In this document: piece after piece, positions 9,395-19,440 of the stretch | Position numbering within the stretch: position 1 is the stretch's first letter | Layout: each line of letters begins with the position of its first letter | IMG/VR virus record: IMGVR_UViG_3300032050_000009 | Location: 109,398 to 173,397 of that record | Reading direction: 5' to 3' (one strand) | From: a virus | Length of the DNA: 64,000 bases | The notes under the pieces: model-generated | The model's database searches: none | Told to the model about the DNA's origin: nothing | Seen by the model: only the letters and a program-made list of their open reading frames with translations | Position numbers and translations under genes: made by a program

Positions 9395-11233
9395 ATGGCG
9401 AATAAAAAAATATCGTATACTACAAGAGATTTTCAGTCGATTAGGACTGAGTTAATAAATTTCACACAAACATATTATCCTGATTTAGTAAGTAACTTTA
9501 ATGATGCTTCGGTTTTTTCTGCTTTATTAGATTTAAACGCGGCGGTTTCAGACAACCTACAGTTCAATATTGACAGAAGTATACAAGAAACAGTACTTCA
9601 ATACGCTCAACAAAGGTCATCAATTTACAATATCGCCCGAACTTATGGATTAAAAATTCCAGGTCAGAGACCATCTGTTGCATTAGTTGACTTTTCGATT
9701 ACAGTACCGGCTTTTGGAGATAAGGAAGATTTGAGATATTGTGGTATTTTAAGAAGAGGAGCTCAAGTTAACGGAGGAGGACAAGTTTTTGAAACCGTAT
9801 ACGATATTGACTTTTCATCACCAATTAGTGGTGATGGGTTTCCTAATAGATTAAAGATTCCTGTATTTGATTCAAATAACAAGTTAATTAATTATACAAT
9901 AGTAAAAAGAGAAACGGTTGTTAATGGAGTTACTAAAGTGTTTAAAAAAGTTGTAACACCAAATGATGTTAAACCATTTTTTGAATTGTTTTTACCTGAA
10001 AAAAATGTACTAGGGGTTACTAGTGTTATACTTAAAGATGGAACTCAATATGCTAACATACCTTCGGCTCAAGAATTTTTAAACAATGACATCAGATGGT
10101 ATGAGGTTAAGGCCTTAATTGAGGATAGAGTTTTTGTAGAAGACCCAACTAAAACTTCGGACAGACCAGGTATCAAGGTTGGGAAATATGTGGTAACTAA
10201 TAACAAATTTATAACTGAATATACACCTGAAGGGTTTTTAAAAATGACTTTCGGTGGAGGTAGTCAATCTGCGGACGAACAATTAAGAGAATTCGCTCGA
10301 AATGGTTACAAATTAGACCTATACAAATACTCGAATAATTTTGCATTAGGTAGTACCTTAAAGGCTAATACGACTATGTTTGTTCAATATAGAATTGGAG
10401 GTGGGTCTACAAGTAATTTAGGGGTGAATGTTATAACACAAATAGGTACGGTTTCATTCTTTGTTAATGGTCCTTCAGAATCTGTAAATAATAATGTTGT
10501 AAATTCATTAAGATGTATAAATGTTACTGCGGCAATAGGAGGAGCGCCGGCTCCGACCACTGAAGAGGTAAGAAATTATGTTTCATTTAATTTTGCGGCA
10601 CAAAACAGGGCTGTTACAGTTAATGACTATGAGTCTATAATAAGAACCATGCCGTCACAATATGGAGCACCGGCAAAAGTGTCAATAACTGAAGAAAATA
10701 ATAAGATAAAAATTAAAATGTTATCTTATGATGATTCGGGTAAATTAACTGAGATAATATCAAACACTTTGAAAAGTAATGTTGCTAATTATTTGTCAAA
10801 CTACAGAATGATTAATGATTATATTTCAGTTGAGACGGCAAATGTGATTGATTTATCGTTAACTATAGATGTTGTGTTAGATTCAACTCAAAACCAAGGA
10901 GTTGTAATTTCTTCTATTATAAATTTAGTTTCAGATTATTTTGACCCTGCTAATATGCAGATGGGACAAAATGTTAATGTATCAGAAATACGTAGACTAA
11001 TCCAAAGTGAAAATGGGGTATTGTCGATATCTGATATTTTGGTATTTAATAGAATTGGAGGTCAATATTCATCGTCACAAACGTCTCAGAGATACTTAGA
11101 TTCGGACACAAAACAGATTGAATTGGTGGATGACACAATATTTGCGGAACCAAATCAAATTTACCAAATTAGATTCCCCGGTAAAGATATTAATATCAGA
11201 GTTAAGAACCTTTCTACGGTTAATTTTTCTTGA
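9395..11233 (+). CDS. 6: Baseplate wedge protein gp6-like (baseplate J family)
   Basis: A 612-residue protein of the gp6/gpJ baseplate family, which forms the ring of wedges around the hub. The N terminus (ISYTTRDFQSIRTELINF, then NDASVFSALLDLNAAVSDNL) is typical of T4 gp6, where the first helices dimerise. The C-terminal half holds the conserved NDYESIIRTMPSQYGAPAKV block, followed by alternating strands and helices as in baseplate J. Length is close to T4 gp6 (660). It follows gp25 by five bases and precedes the 1843-residue protein, which therefore occupies the position of T4 gp7. Confidence 0.92.
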   Translation: MANKKISYTTRDFQSIRTELINFTQTYYPDLVSNFNDASVFSALLDLNAAVSDNLQFNIDRSIQETVLQYAQQRSSIYNIARTYGLKIPGQRPSVALVDFSITVPAFGDKEDLRYCGILRRGAQVNGGGQVFETVYDIDFSSPISGDGFPNRLKIPVFDSNNKLINYTIVKRETVVNGVTKVFKKVVTPNDVKPFFELFLPEKNVLGVTSVILKDGTQYANIPSAQEFLNNDIRWYEVKALIEDRVFVEDPTKTSDRPGIKVGKYVVTNNKFITEYTPEGFLKMTFGGGSQSADEQLREFARNGYKLDLYKYSNNFALGSTLKANTTMFVQYRIGGGSTSNLGVNVITQIGTVSFFVNGPSESVNNNVVNSLRCINVTAAIGGAPAPTTEEVRNYVSFNFAAQNRAVTVNDYESIIRTMPSQYGAPAKVSITEENNKIKIKMLSYDDSGKLTEIISNTLKSNVANYLSNYRMINDYISVETANVIDLSLTIDVVLDSTQNQGVVISSIINLVSDYFDPANMQMGQNVNVSEIRRLIQSENGVLSISDILVFNRIGGQYSSSQTSQRYLDSDTKQIELVDDTIFAEPNQIYQIRFPGKDINIRVKNLSTVNFS

Positions 11234-11286
11234 TAATTTATTTATCTAAATAATGGTCTATCTTTTTTTGAAAATAGCAAATAAAC

Positions 11287-11295
11287 TATTTATAA
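11287..11295 (+). promoter_or_regulatory. TATTTATAA candidate late promoter element
   Basis: An exact TATTTATAA, 21 bases before the ATG at 11308, in a 74-base gap that otherwise holds nothing I recognise. Confidence 0.55.
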
Positions 11296-11307
11296 AAAAG
11301 GTTTTTC

Positions 11308-14300
11308 ATGTCGAATTCATACAGAATAAGAACTCAAGTTGGAGTTGATAAAGCGGTTAATGTATTATTAGAACAAGACTTTGAGTCATTAGAGATTTTA
11401 TCTCTTAAAATATTACAAAGTCAGATTTATAATAGACAATGTTCTGATTATGGTGTTGTTGTAGGTAGAGTTAGTGCAAATAACGGATTTGGAATACCGA
11501 ATGCTAAAGTTTCTATATTCATTCCTTTATCATTAGAGGATGAATCCAATCCAACTATATCTGAATTGTATCCATACAAAACTTTAAATGATTTAAATGA
11601 AGATGGATATAGGTATAATTTACTACCTTATGAAGTATCTCATGGGGGGCATACGCCAACAGGAACATTTCCATCGAGAGAGGATGTTTTAATAAATCAA
11701 TCATTAATTGAGGTTTTTGACAAATATTATAAATTCACTGCAAAAACAAATGATAGTGGTGACTTTATGATTTTTGGTGTTCCTATAGGGTCTCAAACAG
11801 TTCATATGGATGTTGATTTGTCGGATATTGGAGAATTTTCTTTGTCTCCTCAAGACTTGGTTAGACTGAACCTTGCGACTGAAGGGCAATTAAACGGTAC
11901 TAAATTTAAGTCTTCGACTAACCTTGGAGAACTTCCTCAAATAAAACAAGCAAATAGAACAATCGAGGTTGTACCATTATGGGGTCAACCTGAAATATGT
12001 TATTTGGGTATAACTAGAATTGATTTTGACCTTTCACAGGAGTTCGGTATTAAAATAGAACCTGCTGCAATTTTTATGGGGTCAATTTTATCGAATACTG
12101 ATGAAAATATTATTAAGAGAAATTGCAAGGCTAACAAAAAAATAGGTAATTTGTGTAGTATGGTTACTGGTCCTGGTAGAATTATATCGATTAGACAAAC
12201 AATTGAATTGGACAACCTTGGAAGACCTTTATTGGAGGAATTCGACTTAGAAAATGGGGGTAATTGTATAGATGAGGAAGGAACATGGTTGATAGATTTA
12301 CCTATGAACTTGGATTATATATACACAAGTGAATCAGGGGAAAGACTAATATCGACAAACAAATCTATAGGGATACCAACAAGGGCTAGATATAGATTTA
12401 AAATAAGCTGGCAACAACCTCCAACAATAACTGGTAAAATACTAAGAGCCTCCTATTTAGTTCCTAATATTAAAGAGTGGGGATGGACTGGTACCTCTTA
12501 TCAGGACCCATTACTTGTAAATTATGAAGATACAGGTAACACAACAGGTGTTATTGAAATACTTGGGGATATTTTTGGAGTTTGTCGAGCGCCTGAAGAT
12601 TCTTTTCTTAATCAAGAAACTTATAAGATGGCGGCGGCTTCTTATGCGTTTAGTGTTGATTGGGAAGAATACGGAGCGGGTCCCGACAAAAACCAGATGA
12701 TTTTAGAGGCAATAACATGTCAGGACAGATTTTTTGAATTTAGACACAGTAAAGTTTATACCGTATCAAGTTTAATAACTGAGTTCAGAGCCTCCTCAAA
12801 TAATGACTATAGGTATTTGGCAATTAAAGACATTTTGAACAGTGAATGTGAATCAACAACAAATACATTTCCGGCTAATGATGGACAAAAAAATAATGAC
12901 ATTATATATTTGTTGTTTTCTATTTTAATGACTCTTATGGTACCAGTGATGTTTGTATTAATGTTACTTTCACACTTTGTTACTCTTATATTTTGTATAT
13001 TAGCCTTTATATTAGGGGCACTAAAGGTTGTTATTTGTGGAATTGCTGATTTTTTAAACCTTTTGGGTGACATACCCTTATTGGGTCTTCCATTTCGATT
13101 GGCAGCAATACCTTTTGAGTTTTTATGTAATCCGATTGAAGATGCATATGACAAAATGAAAGAGGAGTGTGGGACCTCAGGTTTACAATTACCTGTTTTT
13201 GTTTACCCTGATTGTAATTTTTGTGAGTGTGCTCCTTTGACCGCTGAGAAAGTACCCGCAGATTTAGGAGATTTGGGGTATCCTGGTTTAAATGAGGCTT
13301 TACAAGCGGCAGGAGGGACTAGTCTATTACAAGATTTTCATTCTCCAAGTAAATGGGAATGTAGTAGAGTCCCACAACTTTGGTACGACACTAGCGGGAG
13401 TGGGCTTCCTGAAATAGAAACAACACCAATAGCAGGTGAAGATATATCTAATAATATTGGTGCATTACAAACAGGAGGTCCGGCTTTAAGTGGTGTTAAA
13501 GTACACGCACCAATACAACAAGATATAATAGTAGATGATATTGAAACTGATGCTGGAGGTAGAGGAAATGTCGATGCTTGGAAAATGTTTACAACTAGCA
13601 TTCCATTTTTTGAACGGATAAATCTACTTAATACTAAGGCAAAATACTTTATCCCAACTGTAACAAACCCTGGAGGTGGAAGGAATAGAATCAGAGTAAA
13701 ATTCGCGTCTGATAATGCCTCCAATACTGGATTTCACGAAGATAATGTTTTAATATTATTTGTAAAACCAAGTCAACTTGGTAATTTTGAATCAGGAAAG
13801 ATTTTCTCACCGGTAGAAAAAGATTTTTCACAAGACCTAAATTTAACAAACCCAAGTTTGACCGAAGAAACTCAGTTTGGTAATTTTGCAACAACAGGAA
13901 CTACTTTAGGTACTCCTGTATTAGATTCGAATGGTAATATAACACATTTTGAACGAGATATTGATGTTTACTACGCTAATGCAAGTGGTGCTGGAAACAC
14001 AGGACCCATCAATTATACAATAACCGCATCAACAGGTGACCTCGGAACCAACGAAAATTTCTACAAATTTCCAAGTGATATTGAGTACTTTCAAGTTATA
14101 ACAGGATTAACGGTTGCTGATTATCTTCCTTTATCAAATCCTGGTAGTACCTCGGAAACAATTAGAGGTAGAGTATTAGGTAGTTATATGGACATTGTTC
14201 ATGATTTGTGGGATGATGCTCCTGCACCTCTTGGTGATATTAATAATAGTACACAATTATATTATGACCCCGACACAACTGGACCAATTCCAATGGGAGA

Positions 14301-16839
14301 AGCTTCGGGTAATCCGACTAGATGGGATTGTCAGAAAGATGCTCAAGAAATTGGTATAGTGTTTTTAGTTAGAGGAGTTGACCCTTATAGTAGTAGACAA
14401 ACATGTTCATATGATTTAAGTTTATTATTCGGTCACACTAGTTGGCTAACACCTGGATTAACTATTGAAGGACAGTTCAAATTGAACATTCCAATTCAAG
14501 GGAATATAAGAAATGTTAGACACGGTACTTCATCTATAACAAACAACACATCGATTGACACATACTCAGGGATACATCTTTTTTATCCATCATATAGTTT
14601 TTCTGTTGATAGTACCATGTACCAACAATATACCACTACGGCAACTTCTTATTACATTCGTGGAGATATTGGAGATACCACTGGAATTGGTACAGTTGCG
14701 GCAGGTGCGTTTATAAGTGGGTTAAGAGTGAGTGATAATAACTGGTTTACAAGACAATTTTGGGAAAGATGGACAGGAGGATATTTCTACAACCCTGAAG
14801 TTGAAGGTTCTTTTTTACTTGGATGTAAGTCAGCATATCCCGACGGTGATAATGACCCAAATGATTTTGATAGTTTTAATCAACCTACTAATACTAGAAA
14901 CAGAGGTTATTTTAAAGATGAAGTTGTTGAAGGTGCGGGGGTTATGTATTTAGATGCTAGTGAATATCAACCTGCGCATGTTGGAAATAATACCATATGT
15001 CTGGCCGGAAATGTTACGTCAGGGTATCTTTCTTATTCTTATCGTTCATACAATTCATCAGTTCCTACGTATTCAATTAACATAAACATGAACAATTCAC
15101 AAAGAATTGTCATGAGGAGTGATAGGTTACCAACAAGCAGTTCTGAACAAATAAATGGTAGTTTTTCTTACGCATTACACGCCAATCAAAATTTCACATT
15201 ATTTGAAGTTAATGATGATGGATATGTGCAGTCTTCAGGTATTGGAAGTGGAGAAGGGGGTCCAAGTGAAGTGGATGTTAGTGGTAATCCTACTTTATCA
15301 GGTGCTGGAGATACTTTTAGCTGTGATGGTATAATACCATTAGAATGTTATCAGTATGATGAAAATACTGGTATGGTAACAGTCGCTCCGGCTGGAGACG
15401 ATTGTTATTATAATAATGACCAACCCGGAAAACAAAAAATTGTAGTAAATGGATGTTACGTGTTGGTTACAACACCAATGTTAAGTATTCCATTGGATTC
15501 AAAATTAATTTTTGAATGGGCGGCTAGAGTTAGACTAGGATTTGCCGCTTGTAGAAATATTTTTGGTCTTATTTTTACTAATTATTGGGTTAATGGTACT
15601 TTATTTATGTTCCCTTTCGGTAATAGAATACAATATACATCACCGCCTTCTAATTCACCATATCCTTGTATTTGTCCTGATGTTGCATTTGTAGACCATA
15701 TAACCAACAATGTTTATTATAGGTCGGCTCCGTATAGGTACAATGTACCACCACTTAGTACCGGGTTTATAGGTAAAGATAGTCCTATTAATAATGGCGA
15801 AGGTGGTCCCGGAAGTGGTACATTTAAAAACAAACCTAATTATAAGAATTTATTATTTCCGACGACAGTAATGGATTTAGGACCAAGAACATTATATACT
15901 ACAGAATTAGTTTTAGACGACAGTTATTTAGGATATGTCATGGATAGATTATCAACAACCTCTTACCAAGACACCTCTGACCTTTTGAATCAATTTATAA
16001 TGTCTCGATTATTATCGCAGTCTTTGATTGGTGAAATTATATCTTCTTTAGGTGGGCCAGCGACCGATATTGTGAGAAGACTGTTCTCAAGAGGTTATAA
16101 TAAGGTAGACGGAGACTACGCTCAAATGGTCGCAATAAATTCACAAATAGGTGTTTTTCCATACGATACTGATGAATATTTAACACCTGAACCTACAGAG
16201 GTACCAGCGGCACCACAAGGATATGTTTATACAAATCCAAGTAGTTCTAAGTATAATGTTTTTGGAGTTTTTTATAAACAGAATTTTGAACTAAGAGATT
16301 GGTTGTCACCACACAGACTCTTGACAACCCCTGATGGATTAACGGCCAATCCATGTGTTTTTGAGGATTACCCAATTTTTACACAAACAGTACCTTTTTA
16401 TCAGTGGTATACTATAGAAAATAGAGGTAGAGACGAAACTCCTAACCCTGACAGTATTTTTGGTGACCAAAGGAATGATTGGTGGACCCCCCAAATTATT
16501 GACGGTCCCGATACTTTTTTCACATCATATTATCAAGGGATGGATAGATTAAATTCAGGTTTCATGCAACCCGCGGACGGCTCAATTTATTCATTCCACG
16601 GAGGGTTTTTATATAATGTAACTGCGGGACAAATTGACGCAAACCCACCAACGGGGGCGGGACTACCAATTTACCAAGTTGAATTTAAAGTTGATTTTAA
16701 ACCAACTAATGAGGTATATACTGGTAGAATTATGACACCATCTGGACCTTATTATTTTTATTTTGGATTAAATAGAGGTAAAAGTGCTTTTGATAGGTTT
16801 TTAACTAAATGGATAAGAAGTGATGTATTTGAAATTTAA
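11308..16839 (+). CDS. Giant baseplate/tail protein (1843 residues) with a carboxypeptidase-regulatory-like domain and membrane-like segment
   Basis: No whole-protein match is known to me. Position after gp25 and gp6 suggests a wedge protein in the place of T4 gp7. Residues about 48-180 look like a carboxypeptidase-regulatory/transthyretin-like beta sandwich: GRVSANNGFGIPNAKVSIFI, later TNDSGDFMIFGVPIGSQTVH. At about residues 530-605 there is a run of very hydrophobic segments (IIYLLFSILMTLMVPVMFVL and following), then FRLAAIPFEFLC, directly followed by a Cys-rich stretch with CNFCEC. The remaining 1200 residues are Gly, Asn, Ser and Tyr-rich, strand-forming and fibre-like. The protein ends with FDRFLTKWIRSDVFEI. 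The stop codon overlaps the next ATG (TAATG), so the downstream gene is translationally coupled. Confidence 0.75.
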   Translation: MSNSYRIRTQVGVDKAVNVLLEQDFESLEILSLKILQSQIYNRQCSDYGVVVGRVSANNGFGIPNAKVSIFIPLSLEDESNPTISELYPYKTLNDLNEDGYRYNLLPYEVSHGGHTPTGTFPSREDVLINQSLIEVFDKYYKFTAKTNDSGDFMIFGVPIGSQTVHMDVDLSDIGEFSLSPQDLVRLNLATEGQLNGTKFKSSTNLGELPQIKQANRTIEVVPLWGQPEICYLGITRIDFDLSQEFGIKIEPAAIFMGSILSNTDENIIKRNCKANKKIGNLCSMVTGPGRIISIRQTIELDNLGRPLLEEFDLENGGNCIDEEGTWLIDLPMNLDYIYTSESGERLISTNKSIGIPTRARYRFKISWQQPPTITGKILRASYLVPNIKEWGWTGTSYQDPLLVNYEDTGNTTGVIEILGDIFGVCRAPEDSFLNQETYKMAAASYAFSVDWEEYGAGPDKNQMILEAITCQDRFFEFRHSKVYTVSSLITEFRASSNNDYRYLAIKDILNSECESTTNTFPANDGQKNNDIIYLLFSILMTLMVPVMFVLMLLSHFVTLIFCILAFILGALKVVICGIADFLNLLGDIPLLGLPFRLAAIPFEFLCNPIEDAYDKMKEECGTSGLQLPVFVYPDCNFCECAPLTAEKVPADLGDLGYPGLNEALQAAGGTSLLQDFHSPSKWECSRVPQLWYDTSGSGLPEIETTPIAGEDISNNIGALQTGGPALSGVKVHAPIQQDIIVDDIETDAGGRGNVDAWKMFTTSIPFFERINLLNTKAKYFIPTVTNPGGGRNRIRVKFASDNASNTGFHEDNVLILFVKPSQLGNFESGKIFSPVEKDFSQDLNLTNPSLTEETQFGNFATTGTTLGTPVLDSNGNITHFERDIDVYYANASGAGNTGPINYTITASTGDLGTNENFYKFPSDIEYFQVITGLTVADYLPLSNPGSTSETIRGRVLGSYMDIVHDLWDDAPAPLGDINNSTQLYYDPDTTGPIPMGEASGNPTRWDCQKDAQEIGIVFLVRGVDPYSSRQTCSYDLSLLFGHTSWLTPGLTIEGQFKLNIPIQGNIRNVRHGTSSITNNTSIDTYSGIHLFYPSYSFSVDSTMYQQYTTTATSYYIRGDIGDTTGIGTVAAGAFISGLRVSDNNWFTRQFWERWTGGYFYNPEVEGSFLLGCKSAYPDGDNDPNDFDSFNQPTNTRNRGYFKDEVVEGAGVMYLDASEYQPAHVGNNTICLAGNVTSGYLSYSYRSYNSSVPTYSININMNNSQRIVMRSDRLPTSSSEQINGSFSYALHANQNFTLFEVNDDGYVQSSGIGSGEGGPSEVDVSGNPTLSGAGDTFSCDGIIPLECYQYDENTGMVTVAPAGDDCYYNNDQPGKQKIVVNGCYVLVTTPMLSIPLDSKLIFEWAARVRLGFAACRNIFGLIFTNYWVNGTLFMFPFGNRIQYTSPPSNSPYPCICPDVAFVDHITNNVYYRSAPYRYNVPPLSTGFIGKDSPINNGEGGPGSGTFKNKPNYKNLLFPTTVMDLGPRTLYTTELVLDDSYLGYVMDRLSTTSYQDTSDLLNQFIMSRLLSQSLIGEIISSLGGPATDIVRRLFSRGYNKVDGDYAQMVAINSQIGVFPYDTDEYLTPEPTEVPAAPQGYVYTNPSSSKYNVFGVFYKQNFELRDWLSPHRLLTTPDGLTANPCVFEDYPIFTQTVPFYQWYTIENRGRDETPNPDSIFGDQRNDWWTPQIIDGPDTFFTSYYQGMDRLNSGFMQPADGSIYSFHGGFLYNVTAGQIDANPPTGAGLPIYQVEFKVDFKPTNEVYTGRIMTPSGPYYFYFGLNRGKSAFDRFLTKWIRSDVFEI

Positions 16840-18632
16840 TGGGAAATAATAACGAAATAAGAATAATTTTAGGTTCACTAAGATACAAATCAGCGTCTAA
16901 TGTTGATATGGCAATTAAAGTGCCATTTATTCAGACATCAAAATTAATTACGGAATACGATAAAAATATTGATTTAGATTTACAACAATTATTTGATGAC
17001 GAAAGACAGAAATCTACAAAATTTAGACCGAGCTCAAAATTTTTATTTGTTTTCAAAAACTCATATACTGGTACTTCAACATATGAACCATTTAGAAATA
17101 ACTTATATTATGTAAATGCCGAAAATGACGCAGCAATAGAGTGTACTATTGGTAACGCGGAATGGGCGGGATTTCCGCAGTACACTGAATTTGATTTCAT
17201 AAGGACAGATTACGGAGCAACAGGATATACTCAACCAGACTCATCAAGTCCCCCAAATTACCACTTAAAATTTGAACCTCAAAGTGCTAGTTCTTACAAT
17301 TGGAGTTTTTATATGAGTTATGCATTTGAGAATGATTATAATAAACCTTTAAGTGCGGTTTTATTAGATAGAGGAATAAAATACACTTTAAATTGGACCG
17401 CTCAAGATGGGATACCTTTTGTTGTTAGACTTTCAGATGATGGAGGTAAAGATATTGTATCTTTTGTTTCTCCTTTAAAACATGGTATTAGGGTCGGAGA
17501 GTTTGTAAAATTAGATTTTAGTTATGGAACTAGTACTGGACCCACCGATACGTTCCAAGTTTATTCTTTAGGTGACGGAACATTCGAAAGTGATTTATAT
17601 ATTTTTAATCTTTTGAATCCTGGTTTTTTAGGAACTACTTTTATTGATGGTACTATCGGGACGGCAAAAAGAGTTGTTATCGATACAAATTTAACTGAAA
17701 CAACCTCTAAATATTATGTGAGAAGAAACAAAATTTTGACTAACCCCCAAAATGCTATTATGTCTAAAGCGGCCTTCGAACAAAACATATTTAAGGATAA
17801 TAGAAAATTAGAAAGGTCGTCCCTTACTCCAAATGCTATACGAAGGTTTTCAATAAAAGAAGGTTCTCAATCATACACACTTAGTTTTAATGAGGATTTG
17901 GATTTATTGAATTTAATAGACAATCAAAAAAGACCCGTTACCGAATTATTTTACACAGTTATTTGGAGAGGTTATTTTGGATGGATGAATGATTTGAAAC
18001 TAGGTTATGAGTTTAATCTACCCTTAGACCCTATTACAAAATTACCAACAAGTTGGTGGTCCTCACCAAATTCTGACTCAAATTTGAGTAGTAGTCAATA
18101 TTTTAATTTGGCGCCATATGGAACAAATCCAGTCGGTATACCCTATCAATTTTTTTATGTAAATGTATTACAATCTGGAGATACTATTGACGGAGATTTA
18201 TGTGAATGGAATGACTACGAACAAAGTGAAAGAGTTATCTCTGACATATATCATAAATTAACATTTAATCAAAATAATTTTTCAGTTTCAGTTTTTGTTG
18301 ACGACGAAAATTATTATTACCCTGGGTATTATTATAGACCACTTCATCCAATCACAATACGAGCTTTTTCAGACTATATTGAAGAAAGTGAGTCAACTAA
18401 TGTGGAGGGAATTCCTAACTGGGCATATTTTTCCGAAAATAGAAATTTATTCATTTGGAGAGACATATATACATATGGTTATATAGATTCAGATGGAATT
18501 GGAGTAGACCAACCATTTTTAAATGGAAAACACCACCCATTTAAAAATATAATTTTTAGATTGATACCTGAAGGTACTAACTATTTACTATTAAATAACG
18601 TAGCTGACCCAATAACTGACCCCTGTGAATAA
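16839..18632 (+). CDS. Unrecognised tail/baseplate structural protein
   Basis: A 597-residue, strand-rich protein, high in aromatic residues, Asn and Ser, with no membrane segment. It starts with GNNNEIRIILGSLRYKSASN, a pattern like an N-terminal docking domain, and has many Tyr-Asn-rich loops later, fitting a virion surface protein. Its start codon overlaps the stop of the giant wedge protein, and its 3' end overlaps the next gene by eight bases, so it belongs to one coupled structural operon. No family recognised; a baseplate or short-fibre component is inferred from position. Confidence 0.65.
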   Translation: MGNNNEIRIILGSLRYKSASNVDMAIKVPFIQTSKLITEYDKNIDLDLQQLFDDERQKSTKFRPSSKFLFVFKNSYTGTSTYEPFRNNLYYVNAENDAAIECTIGNAEWAGFPQYTEFDFIRTDYGATGYTQPDSSSPPNYHLKFEPQSASSYNWSFYMSYAFENDYNKPLSAVLLDRGIKYTLNWTAQDGIPFVVRLSDDGGKDIVSFVSPLKHGIRVGEFVKLDFSYGTSTGPTDTFQVYSLGDGTFESDLYIFNLLNPGFLGTTFIDGTIGTAKRVVIDTNLTETTSKYYVRRNKILTNPQNAIMSKAAFEQNIFKDNRKLERSSLTPNAIRRFSIKEGSQSYTLSFNEDLDLLNLIDNQKRPVTELFYTVIWRGYFGWMNDLKLGYEFNLPLDPITKLPTSWWSSPNSDSNLSSSQYFNLAPYGTNPVGIPYQFFYVNVLQSGDTIDGDLCEWNDYEQSERVISDIYHKLTFNQNNFSVSVFVDDENYYYPGYYYRPLHPITIRAFSDYIEESESTNVEGIPNWAYFSENRNLFIWRDIYTYGYIDSDGIGVDQPFLNGKHHPFKNIIFRLIPEGTNYLLLNNVADPITDPCE

Positions 18633-19440
18633 TAGTTATAGATTCATATTATCCGATAATAACCAATCAATTGATATACCAATTGAAATTAAATGGGATT
18701 TTAATGGTCATACCGATAGTATTGAAATTTACGAAGATGAGGTTATTGAAGAAATCATCGGACTACCTAAAGATTATGAAATATCAAGATTTGCTCACGA
18801 TTATTATGGTACTGAGAATCAAAGCTCAATAGAGTATCAATTCTATTTTTTTAATGGAACTTCGGTTGACATACCAACCTCGGTGGACACCGATTGGGTA
18901 ATGAGTTATCAACAGGCAGGATTCTCAATCGAAGAATTATATTATCAAACTAGACCTGTGGTAAAATCATTTTTTAAGGTTGATTTTTATGACAGTACGG
19001 ATAACTTAACACAAAAAAATTATTTTACTATCATTTTACCTACAAATTCTGTAAAAAGGGAAACAGTTATTTTAAATTCTATTTTAGGAACAACCGCTGA
19101 CGTAATCACTCCAAATTTTGTGTTAGATTATGTTTTCGATAAGGAAGGATTTTTTATCTATTGGTTAAGAGATAAAAATATTCTAAACTTGACTGAGTTT
19201 TATATGAGTATAAAATTTTTTGATGCTAAAAATGGAGTATTTGTCAGAATGATGACAATACCTCAATCTCAATTAACAGGAATGAAGTTTTTGTTTGACC
19301 AAGAGTTGTATTTTTATAGAAAGGTTGTATTAGATTATACAAATTTTACTTATAAACTTTACGATTTAATAAGTAATTCCAGAATTGCTAATGGAACTCC
19401 ATTCATGTGGTATGAATATGTAAATCCCCCAAAAGTATAA
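18625..19440 (+). CDS. Unrecognised structural protein with GTG start
   Basis: A 271-residue, strand-rich protein starting at GTG (18625), eight bases inside the previous gene in another frame. The first residues, NNSYRFILSDNNQSIDIPIE, resemble the beginning of a beta domain, and a later FYMSIKFFDAKNGVFVRMM stretch suggests a second one. Asp, Asn, Tyr and Phe are abundant. Its stop overlaps the next start (TAATG). Tight coupling with neighbours suggests a fixed stoichiometry within a tail substructure; no specific role can be read from sequence. Confidence 0.62.
   Translation: MNNSYRFILSDNNQSIDIPIEIKWDFNGHTDSIEIYEDEVIEEIIGLPKDYEISRFAHDYYGTENQSSIEYQFYFFNGTSVDIPTSVDTDWVMSYQQAGFSIEELYYQTRPVVKSFFKVDFYDSTDNLTQKNYFTIILPTNSVKRETVILNSILGTTADVITPNFVLDYVFDKEGFFIYWLRDKNILNLTEFYMSIKFFDAKNGVFVRMMTIPQSQLTGMKFLFDQELYFYRKVVLDYTNFTYKLYDLISNSRIANGTPFMWYEYVNPPKV

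Noticed and set aside
12807-13154. Minus-strand open frame inside the giant wedge gene
   Set aside because: It is antisense to a clear coding region and has no domain, promoter or conserved start.
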